The notes beneath the pieces were generated by a model. That model searched no databases, was not told where the DNA came from, and saw nothing but the letters and a program-made list of their open reading frames with translations. From the NCBI RefSeq assembly GCF_944324525.1, contig NZ_CALUWS010000033.1:1-32853 (forward strand): a stretch of 32,853 nt of DNA, given 5' to 3'. This stretch comes from an uncultured Desulfovibrio sp. GTDB taxonomy: Bacteria > Desulfobacterota > Desulfovibrionia > Desulfovibrionales > Desulfovibrionaceae. A program made the translations under genes and the position numbers. Below are positions 1 to 6,327 of this stretch, piece by piece (the stretch's first letter is position 1; the number at the start of each line of letters is the position of its first letter).

Positions 1-147
1 AAAGCCCCCCATCCCCTCCCCAGCGCGCTTTTACCAGGGTAAGATGCAGGGACACGAGGCGACAACGCTCCCCAATGCAAGCGACGCGTGCATGGCTAAC
101 CTATGTTGTTTATTGAAATAATATGTAAAATTTGTGTTGGTAAGCCG
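1..147 (+). repeat. Right-hand part of the dispersed composite element (truncated by window edge)
   Basis: The stretch begins with the C-rich module seen elsewhere in the window (AGCCCCCCATCCC, then CCAGCGCGCTTTTACC) and runs into an AT-rich end, GTAAAATTTGTGTTGG. The same order of motifs ends the well preserved copy at 28228-28371 (CCAGCGCGCTTTTGCC, then TGTAAAATTAGTGTTAACA). The terminal inverted repeat is degraded here. The copy ends about 40 bases before the mcrB start, so its AT-rich end may contribute to the mcrB promoter region; I cannot identify a convincing -35/-10 pair. Confidence 0.7.
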
Positions 148-189
148 TAGTCCGGAATTCTTTAATCCTCTCCGACAAGGACACGAGAC

Positions 190-2097
190 ATGAAGAAAAA
201 TTGCATCCTCTACGGCCCACCCGGCACGGGGAAGACCTGGCATACGCATCTGTATGCCGTGGCCATCATCGAGGAGCGCCCGTTGGAAGAGCTGAAGGGA
301 GAGGATCCCGCCGCAGTGCGCGAACGTTTTGCGGCCTACCGGCAGCAGGGCCTCATCGAGTTCACGACCTTCCATCAGTCCTACAGTTACGAGGACTTCA
401 TCGAGGGCATACGCCCCGTCATCGAGGACGACGGAACCGAAACGGAAGGAAAGCTCGCCTACAGGGTGGAGGACGGCGTTTTCAAGCGCTTCTGCCAGCA
501 GGCGGAAACGGAGACCTTCGCGGAATCCCTGCGCGAGGATCTGTCCGTGTTCGCCGGCCTTACCGTGAATCCGTCGCCGGTCATCTGGAAAGTCTCCCTT
601 GCGGGGACCGGCGACAATCCCGTCCGGGCGGAATGTCTGGCCAACGGCCATATACGCATAGGCTGGGACGCCTACGGCGAGGACATCACGGAAGAGACTC
701 AATTTACGACTGGCGGCAAGGGCGTTCTGGAGGCCTTCATCCAGAAGATGCGGGTGGGGGACATCGTCGTGTCCTGCTACAGCGAATCCATGACGGACGC
801 CGTGGGCATCGTGACCGGCGAGTACGAATGGCATGACGAGTACCCGACCCACAAGCGCCTGCGCAAGGTGCACTGGCTGGTCAAGGATATCCGGCAGGAC
901 ATCCTGGAGCTCAATAACGGCATCAAGATGACGCTCAGTACCGTGTATCAGCTCAAGAACGTCAACTTGAACGATCTTGCCGCCATCATCAGGGCCCACC
1001 TTCCCGCCCAGTCTCCCGCCCCGTCCCCGGTGCGGCGGCAAAACCGCGTCTTCATCATCGATGAGATCAACCGCGGCAACATCGCGGGCATCTTCGGGGA
1101 ACTCATCACGCTTATCGAGCCGACCAAGCGGCTGGGCGCGGCGGAGGCCCTGAAGGTGCGCCTCCCCTATTCGCGGGCGGAATTCGGCGTGCCGGACAAT
1201 GTCTATATCCTCGGCACCATGAATACGGCCGACCGCTCGCTGACCGCGCTGGACATCGCCCTGCGTCGCCGTTTCGCCTTTGAGCGGGTCGCGCCGGAGC
1301 CCGGACTGCTGGCGTCCATGCTGTTGGGCGACTCCGGCTATACGGTGGCCGACCTGCTCAGGACGATGAACAGGCGTATCGCCGTCCTCATCGATCAGGA
1401 ACACTGCATCGGGCATGCCCCCTTTATGAACTTGCCCCAGGGGGAGGTTGCCGTGGATGCGCTTGCCGACATCTTCCGGCATGCCATCCTGCCGCTCCTT
1501 GAAGAATATTTCTTTGAGGACTGGCAGAAGATACGGCTGGTGCTCAATGACCAGCAAAAGCCGGATGCCGCGCATCAGTTCGTGGTGGCGAGCGATGCCG
1601 ATGAAGAGCTTTTCGGACCGGAGTTCGCGCCGTCGGAACCGGGCTGGAAGATGAATCCGGCCGCCCTTGCCCGCATGACCGCCTATGTGCGGATAGTGGA
1701 CGCTGCCGCCACCTGCACGGAAGCGGCCGAGGCGGATACCACCGCAAGCGAAACGGAAGGTGCGGAAGCGGACGGCGACGCCGCTCCCCACGAGCAAACC
1801 CCTTCCCGGACCTTTACGCCGCCGGAATCGCTGGAAGAGGCCATGCGGTGTGGTAAGATTTCACAAATAGAGGAATATGAAAACAATATTTTCGTTGAGT
1901 TTTTTATTAAAGGGAGATCGCCATACTATGCTGTCTATGAAAAAGCAACAGCAAGCAAAATTAAAAATCAAGTAAAGTTCTGCGAGAAACTTATAGCTTC
2001 CGATCCGCTGTTTCGCACGGTGACGCTGCCGGAAAGCTATAATACCTATAAATGCATCGGTGCGATCATGGCGATTCTCCACGACCGGCGGGCATGA
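190..2097 (+). CDS. mcrB: McrB-like AAA+ GTPase of a type IV restriction system, with inserted EVE/PUA-like domain
   Basis: This is the motor subunit of a McrBC-type modification-dependent restriction enzyme (635 residues). Visible motifs: Walker A GPPGTGKT at residues 9-16, the McrB-typical FHQSYSYEDF at 61-70, Walker B VFIIDEIN at 287-294, and the McrB nucleotide signature MNTADR at 344-349 followed by a RRRF sensor/arginine segment. In E. coli McrB the FHQSYSYEDF region leads to Walker B within about 75 residues; here roughly 180 extra residues intervene. The insert (about 131-253) contains VIWKVSLAG, IRIGWDAYG and MRVGDIVVS, which resemble EVE/PUA-like modified-base readers. Walker A lies at the very N-terminus, so the usual N-terminal DNA-binding domain is absent. 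An acidic, low-complexity linker (about 510-550) precedes a small C-terminal domain encoded by AT-rich DNA (about 1850-2060). An AAGGA ribosome site precedes the ATG, and the stop overlaps mcrC in ATGA. Confidence 0.93.
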   Translation: MKKNCILYGPPGTGKTWHTHLYAVAIIEERPLEELKGEDPAAVRERFAAYRQQGLIEFTTFHQSYSYEDFIEGIRPVIEDDGTETEGKLAYRVEDGVFKRFCQQAETETFAESLREDLSVFAGLTVNPSPVIWKVSLAGTGDNPVRAECLANGHIRIGWDAYGEDITEETQFTTGGKGVLEAFIQKMRVGDIVVSCYSESMTDAVGIVTGEYEWHDEYPTHKRLRKVHWLVKDIRQDILELNNGIKMTLSTVYQLKNVNLNDLAAIIRAHLPAQSPAPSPVRRQNRVFIIDEINRGNIAGIFGELITLIEPTKRLGAAEALKVRLPYSRAEFGVPDNVYILGTMNTADRSLTALDIALRRRFAFERVAPEPGLLASMLLGDSGYTVADLLRTMNRRIAVLIDQEHCIGHAPFMNLPQGEVAVDALADIFRHAILPLLEEYFFEDWQKIRLVLNDQQKPDAAHQFVVASDADEELFGPEFAPSEPGWKMNPAALARMTAYVRIVDAAATCTEAAEADTTASETEGAEADGDAAPHEQTPSRTFTPPESLEEAMRCGKISQIEEYENNIFVEFFIKGRSPYYAVYEKATASKIKNQVKFCEKLIASDPLFRTVTLPESYNTYKCIGAIMAILHDRRA

Positions 2098-3371
2098 AGA
2101 TCATCACGGTTACGGAATTTGCCCGCCTGACCACGGAGGCGGTGGACGCGTCCCGGCTGGACAGGGCCTCGTTGCCTGTGGAGGACTTTCAGGCGCTTTG
2201 TCGGCTCAATGAGGGGCGGCAGGCAGGGGAAGCGCCGCTCGTGCGGATGCAGAGCCGGACGACGCTCTGTCTGTGCAACTATGTGGGCCTGCTCCAGACC
2301 TCGCGGGGAACATGTATCGAGATCCTGCCCAAAACGGCCGATGGCGTGGAAAGCGTGGAGCAGCAGCGCGGCCTGCTCCTGAAGATGCTGCGGGCTGTGT
2401 ACCGCCTGCCTTGCCGCGAAAGCGGGCCCGCCGAGCTCCGCACGGCGCCCGGCCCGCTCCGGGAATGGCTGATCCGGCATTTTCTGGAAGAATTGCACGA
2501 TCTGCTCAGGAAAGGGCTCTGTTTCCACTACAACCGCACGGCGGAGGAGAGGCCCTTTCTGCGCGGCAGGCTGGATGTGGGCAAACACATCGTCCAGCCG
2601 CCCCAGCGGCGGCACCTGCTGCCCATCCGGCATCATGTCTTTTCCGTGGACAGTCCGGAGCACAGGCTTTTGCGCAGTGCGCTCGATCGTTGCGTATCTG
2701 TGACGCAAGATGTGGAAAACAGCCGCCGCGCCATGCCCCTGCGCGCCGCGTTTGCGGAAGTGCGGCCCAGCCGCTGCGTGCCGGATGACTTCCGCCAGTG
2801 GCGCACGTCTCGCCTGACGGCCCACTATCAGCGCATACGCCCCTGGTGCGAGCTCATCCTCGGAGAAGAGATGCCCCTTGCCCTGGCCGGACAACGGCAC
2901 GGCATAAGCATGCTCTTTCCCATGGAAACGCTTTTTGAACGCTATGTCGGGGCCTGCCTGCGCCGTCAGCTCGCCTCGGATGCACGGCTGTACGAGCAGG
3001 ACAGGGGGCACTGGCTCTGCACATGGGCGGAACGTCCCTTTTTTGCCCTGCGGCCCGACATTCGCCTCCAGCGCGGGGGGAAGGTCTGGCTGCTGGATGG
3101 CAAGTGGAAAAAACTTTCCGGCAACATGGGCACGCATTTCGGCATCAGCCGGCAGGATGTCTACCAGCTCTTCGCCTACGGGCAGGCATGCTTGCGGGGA
3201 AAGGGCGATCTGGCCCTTGTCTATCCGCAGCACGCCGCTTTCCCGGCGTTGCACGCGCCGTTCTGTTTTTCCGACACGCTCCGGCTCTGGATCCTCGCCT
3301 TTGACCTGCACAACGGCAAACTGCTGCTGCCGCCGGACTGTCCCCTTGGAGAAGCGTTCGGCGTACAATAG
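2094..3371 (+). CDS. mcrC: McrC-like PD-(D/E)XK nuclease subunit
   Basis: This is the nuclease partner of McrB (425 residues). The start was set at the ATG that overlaps the mcrB stop (ATGA), which implies translational coupling; an in-frame ATG 42 bases upstream has no clear ribosome site and lies inside mcrB. The catalytic core is near the C-terminus: RPD with Asp322, then LLDGKWK with Asp335 and Lys337, the PD-(D/E)XK pattern, followed by QDVYQLFAYG, the typical McrC Q-x-x-x-Y type helix. The N-terminal half matches the McrC pattern of a beta-rich McrB-binding part (CNYVGLLQT, IEILPK). In the family McrC is recruited to GTP-bound McrB hexamers and cuts DNA near modified sites. Both subunits look intact, so the system is probably functional; the recognised modification cannot be read from sequence. 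Confidence 0.92.
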   Translation: MKIITVTEFARLTTEAVDASRLDRASLPVEDFQALCRLNEGRQAGEAPLVRMQSRTTLCLCNYVGLLQTSRGTCIEILPKTADGVESVEQQRGLLLKMLRAVYRLPCRESGPAELRTAPGPLREWLIRHFLEELHDLLRKGLCFHYNRTAEERPFLRGRLDVGKHIVQPPQRRHLLPIRHHVFSVDSPEHRLLRSALDRCVSVTQDVENSRRAMPLRAAFAEVRPSRCVPDDFRQWRTSRLTAHYQRIRPWCELILGEEMPLALAGQRHGISMLFPMETLFERYVGACLRRQLASDARLYEQDRGHWLCTWAERPFFALRPDIRLQRGGKVWLLDGKWKKLSGNMGTHFGISRQDVYQLFAYGQACLRGKGDLALVYPQHAAFPALHAPFCFSDTLRLWILAFDLHNGKLLLPPDCPLGEAFGVQ

Positions 3372-3382
3372 AGCATTTTTAG

Positions 3383-3482
3383 TTTGAAACGCTTCGCGTT
3401 TCAAAGCATACGGCCTGGCGTTTCGCGGAAAAAGCGCGGCTTTTCCGCTCACGTTGGGCCGGGCGGCGCTGTGCGGCCGTCC
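3383..3482. repeat. Dispersed module F with hairpin, between convergent genes
   Basis: This spacer separates mcrC from the convergent HbpS-like gene. It holds a perfect 10-bp stem, TTTGAAACGC at 3383-3392 and GCGTTTCAAA at 3396-3405, around a TTC loop; no T-run follows, so it is not a classical terminator. The bases after it (CATACGGCCTGGCGTTTCGC, then TTTTCCGCTC and GCGCTGTGC) recur, inverted, at about 8110-8212. Shorter matches to its end lie near 12381-12432 and 28403-28450. Confidence 0.6.
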
Positions 3483-3487
3483 CGCGC

Positions 3488-3985
3488 TCAGGGCAGGGCT
3501 TTCAGTCCGGCTTCGGCGATGCGGGTATCCTCGGCGGAATGCGCGCCGCCCACGCCGATGCCGCCGGCGACCTGTCCGGCGATGATGATGGGGATGCCGC
3601 CTTCCATGAGGCTCAGGCGGGCGTCGAGGTAGCGGATGTCCTCGGGGATGCGTCCCTCACGCACGCCTTGGGCGATGTCGAGGGTCCGGCGTTTTTGCGA
3701 GGCGGCGGTGAAGGCTTTCTTGTAACTGGCCTCGATGGTGTGGACTCCGGCGTCATGATGGCGCAGCACGGCCAGCGTCTGCCCCGATCTGTCCACGATG
3801 GTGATGCAGACGGCATGACCGTTGCGCTGGGCTTCGGCCGAGGCGGCCAGAAGCATCTTCTGGGCCTGTTCCATGCTCAGTACAGGCCGTTGCGTCACCG
3901 ACGCCGCTTCTTCCGCCTGGATCTGCGTGCCGCCGCCGACGAGGACGGCCGTCGCCACGGCCAGACGGGCCAGCATCCGTTTCAT
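3488..3985 (-). CDS. Exported GlcG/HbpS-type (DUF336) protein
   Basis: The product is about 165 residues with an N-terminal signal peptide ([16 protein letters not shown], cleavage near QAEE) followed by a single GlcG/HbpS domain. Recognisable family features are the [10 protein letters not shown] helix, [17 protein letters not shown], the lysine/serine helix [10 protein letters not shown], and the glycine-rich end [16 protein letters not shown]. HbpS-type relatives bind haem or degraded haem and act in redox sensing; other members sit in glycolate or propanediol operons, so the ligand here is open. The start was placed at the ATG at 3985 because GAGGAGG lies just upstream; the longer GTG start would overlap that ribosome site. 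A small exported protein lies 31 bases upstream on the same strand, probably in the same transcript. Confidence 0.85.
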   Translation of the reverse strand: MKRMLARLAVATAVLVGGGTQIQAEEAASVTQRPVLSMEQAQKMLLAASAEAQRNGHAVCITIVDRSGQTLAVLRHHDAGVHTIEASYKKAFTAASQKRRTLDIAQGVREGRIPEDIRYLDARLSLMEGGIPIIIAGQVAGGIGVGGAHSAEDTRIAEAGLKALP

Positions 3986-4016
3986 GCCCCCCACCTCCTC
4001 AAAAAATGTGTCATGG

Positions 4017-4484
4017 TCACCGCACTTGCGCGTTATCCATGCTGGCCTTGAGGATGCTGCCCAGATGCTTGCGGGCCAGCTCCAGTTCGGCCTTGCTCAC
4101 TTCCGGCATATCCTTGGGCCGGGCCATGCTGTTGCCGCCTTCTTCCACCATGACGAGGGCCGCGGCCATACGGCCCATGACGCAGAAAAAGCGGCGGGCA
4201 TCCCAGCCCTTTTCCTTGACCCATTGAGCGGCCTTGTCGGAATAAAGGAAATCAGCCTTGCCCTTGCGCAGGATGGGGTGGGCTTCCTCCTTTTCCGTGC
4301 GGGTCCACTGCCGGAACTGCGGCAGCAGTTCCAGGAACTGGAACAGTTCCTTTTCCGTGACGTCCGGCTGCTTGTCATAGACGGACGATGCGGCGGCGGC
4401 CTGCGCCGTCAGCGGAGCGGAAAACGGCGCGCAGACCAGCATGGCGCACAAAAGAAGCTTGCCGGGAAAAGAGAGGCTTTTCAT
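4017..4484 (-). CDS. Small exported protein of unknown function
   Basis: I do not recognise the family. The product is 155 residues: a signal peptide ([18 protein letters not shown], cleavage after AQA near residue 29), then a mature domain of about 125 residues that is mostly helical and charged. It contains [13 protein letters not shown], a [16 protein letters not shown] segment and a C-terminal [14 protein letters not shown] helix. It has no obvious metal-binding motif and a single Cys in the mature part. The start is the ATG preceded by AAGGAG; an upstream in-frame extension of 16 residues has no better ribosome site. It lies between glpX and the HbpS-like gene on the same strand, and its spacing to the latter (31 bases) suggests co-transcription. 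A periplasmic location is inferred. Confidence 0.75.
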   Translation of the reverse strand: MKSLSFPGKLLLCAMLVCAPFSAPLTAQAAAASSVYDKQPDVTEKELFQFLELLPQFRQWTRTEKEEAHPILRKGKADFLYSDKAAQWVKEKGWDARRFFCVMGRMAAALVMVEEGGNSMARPKDMPEVSKAELELARKHLGSILKASMDNAQVR

Positions 4485-4557
4485 GAAACTCCTTGCCCGT
4501 TGGCGGGCGGATGGGGTGGGAACGAGCGGCAAGGATGCCGTGGTGCGGAGGAGGGTT

Positions 4558-4624
4558 CACGTCAGGCATCGTCATGCCCGCCGCGCACCACAAAGAGGAA
4601 CAGGGGGCGCATAAGCCTGACGTG
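4558..4624 (-). other. 10-bp inverted repeat enclosing 47 bases, possible RNA structure
   Basis: CACGTCAGGC at 4558-4567 is the exact reverse complement of GCCTGACGTG at 4615-4624. The pair lies between the glpX stop and the exported-protein start, all on the minus strand, so it would form a closed 67-base structure in the glpX 3' region or the exported-protein leader. I see no T-run typical of a terminator and do not recognise a known riboswitch class. Confidence 0.4.
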
Positions 4625-4682
4625 CGGGACTTCAGCACGACCTTTGCCGTCTTGCCGAAGCCCCGCACGATGATGAGCGTCG

Positions 4683-5666
4683 TTAATACGGGACCGCGCT
4701 GATCTTGGTGAGGCGGTCGAGGTTGTGGTAGGATTCCACATAGCGCAGCGTACCGGTCTTGCCGCGCAGCACCAGCGAATGGGTCACGGCATGGCGGGCG
4801 CTGTAGCGCACGCCGCGCAAAAAGTCCCCGCCGGAGATGCCGGTGGCGGCAAAGAAGCAGTCGTCGCTTTTCACAAGGTCATTGACCGTCAGCACTTCCC
4901 GCAGGTCGATGCCGGCATTGGTGATGGCTTCCTTCTCCACATAGGATTGCGGGTCCAGACGGGCCAGCATCTGGCCGTCCATGCCCTTGATGGCGCAGGC
5001 CGCCAGCACGCCTTCCGGCGTACCGCCCGTGCCCATCATGATGTCCACCTCGTTGCGCGGGTCCACAGCCATCAGCGCCCCGGCCACGTCGCCGTCCGTA
5101 TGCAGCTGGATGCGGGCCCCCACGGCGCGGATGTCGGCAATGAGCTGCTTGTGCCGGGGCTTGTCCAGCACGAAGACCACAAGGTCCTGCACCTTCTTGT
5201 CCAGAGCCTTGGCCACGTTGGCCAGATTGACCGCCACCGGGGCGTCCAGATCCACCACGTTGCGGGCCTCGCCGGGAACTACCAGCTTCTGCATATAGAA
5301 GCTGGGGCCGGGATTGAACATGCTGCCGCGCGGAGCCACCGCCACCGTGGAAATGGCGTTGGGACGGCCAAAGGCCAGCAGGCTCGTGCCTTCCACCGGA
5401 TCGACGGCCACGTCCAGCTGCGGGCCGTCGCCGATCCCCACATGCTCGCCATTGTACAGCATGGGGGCATTGTCCTTTTCCCCCTCGCCGATAACCACTA
5501 TGCCGTCCACATGCAGGGTGGAGAAGCTGTTGCGCATGGCATCAACAGCCGCGCCGTCGCCATCTTCCTTGGCGCCCCGGCCCAGCCAGCGGGCGGAAGC
5601 CAGCGCGGCGGCCTCGGTGATGCGTACGATGTCCAGTGCAAGGTTTTTCTCCGGTGCTTCAGCCAT
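4683..5666 (-). CDS. glpX: Fructose-1,6-bisphosphatase class II
   Basis: The enzyme hydrolyses fructose 1,6-bisphosphate to fructose 6-phosphate in gluconeogenesis; it is cytosolic and metal-dependent. The 327-residue product has the family's signatures: VDGIVVIGEGEKDNAPML, the metal-binding loop DVAVDPVEGTSLLAFG, and MMGTGGTPEGVLAACAIK. The start was placed at the ATG at 5666, which has GGAGG nine bases upstream; an 11-residue upstream extension would cover that site. A TTGAAG-N17-TAGAAT promoter lies about 50-80 bases upstream. The length agrees with GlpX proteins (about 320-340 residues). No glycerol genes are adjacent, so the gene probably serves central gluconeogenesis rather than glycerol metabolism. 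Confidence 0.95.
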   Translation of the reverse strand: MAEAPEKNLALDIVRITEAAALASARWLGRGAKEDGDGAAVDAMRNSFSTLHVDGIVVIGEGEKDNAPMLYNGEHVGIGDGPQLDVAVDPVEGTSLLAFGRPNAISTVAVAPRGSMFNPGPSFYMQKLVVPGEARNVVDLDAPVAVNLANVAKALDKKVQDLVVFVLDKPRHKQLIADIRAVGARIQLHTDGDVAGALMAVDPRNEVDIMMGTGGTPEGVLAACAIKGMDGQMLARLDPQSYVEKEAITNAGIDLREVLTVNDLVKSDDCFFAATGISGGDFLRGVRYSARHAVTHSLVLRGKTGTLRYVESYHNLDRLTKISAVPY

Positions 5667-5714
5667 GACAACATCCTCCAGATATGAATAGGCCCGCACG
5701 TCACGGGCGGAACG

Positions 5715-5743
5715 ATTCTAGCGCAGGCCGCAGGGCGCTTCAA
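5715..5743 (-). promoter_or_regulatory. Sigma70-type promoter of glpX
   Basis: On the minus strand TTGAAG (5743-5738) and TAGAAT (5720-5715) are separated by exactly 17 bases, close to the consensus pair. The -10 box ends 48 bases before the glpX ATG. It is the best promoter match I found in the window. Confidence 0.7.
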
Positions 5744-5787
5744 GCGGAAAGAACGGGAACGCTGCCGGGCGTGCGGGCGTTTCGGGC

Positions 5788-6163
5788 GGGGGGAAGGAAG
5801 GGGGCTTTTTTGCAAAAAAGCCCCCTTCCTTCCCCCCCGCACCCCCCATCCATCCCGCAAAAAACTTTGTCAGGGAGGATGGCGGGGAGGGGGTTCCCGC
5901 CAGGGCGCACCCTGACCGATGGTCCCCCGGTGAGGCGGCGTCTTCTTTTTTTGTGGCGTGGATGGCGGTTGTTGTCCGGCGGGGGGAAGGGGCTTTTTGC
6001 AAAAAAGCCCCTTCCCCCCGCACTCCCCATTCATCCCGCAAAAAACTTTGTCAGGGAGGATGAAGGGGAGGGCGTTCCCGCCAGGGCGCACCCTGACCGA
6101 TGGTCCCCCGGTGAGGCGGAGTCTTCTTTTTTGGTAGCGCGGATGGCGGCTCATTTGTTTGTC
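5788..6163. repeat. Two tandem ~181-bp repeats, each headed by a long palindrome
   Basis: Two near-identical stretches (about 5841-5970 and 6021-6150) share CATCCCGCAAAAAACTTTG, TTCCCGCCAGGGCGCACC and CTGACCGATGGTCCCCCGGT at a period of about 181 bases. Each is preceded by a G/C-run inverted repeat centred on TTTTTGCAAAAA: 5788-5837 and 5981-6019, with arms such as GGAAGGGGGCTTTTTT and its complement. Open frames that cross this block have no recognisable protein features and are shadows. The block lies downstream of nadE and upstream of the glpX promoter, so one role could be transcription termination on either strand. Confidence 0.85.
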
Positions 6164-6256
6164 ATGCCGCCGGGGGACTGCCGGACGAGGGATGCCTTGG
6201 GTGGAGCGGCGTCCTGTCATCGTTCCCGGCAAGAGTTTTTGAAGGGGAAAGGGGGC

Positions 6257-6304
6257 GCGGGGGAAAGGGGGGACTTTTTGCAAAAAGTCCCCCCTTTCCC
6301 CCGC
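6257..6304. terminator. 48-bp perfect palindrome, probable nadE terminator
   Basis: The palindrome is exact and centred on GC at 6280/6281: the left arm reads GCGGGGGAAAGGGGGGACTT and continues TTT; the right arm is its complement. It sits 24 bases past the nadE stop on the minus strand. The A/T tract lies in the loop and stem rather than after the stem, so Rho-independent termination is plausible but not textbook. It is a third relative of the two palindromes at 5788-6019. Confidence 0.6.
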
Positions 6305-6327
6305 AAAAAAACGTCCAGCCCTGCTTG

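Noticed and set aside
31-1797. 588-codon open frame on the minus strand
   Set aside because: It is antisense to mcrB, which has all AAA+ motifs; the frame crosses the repeat at 1-147.
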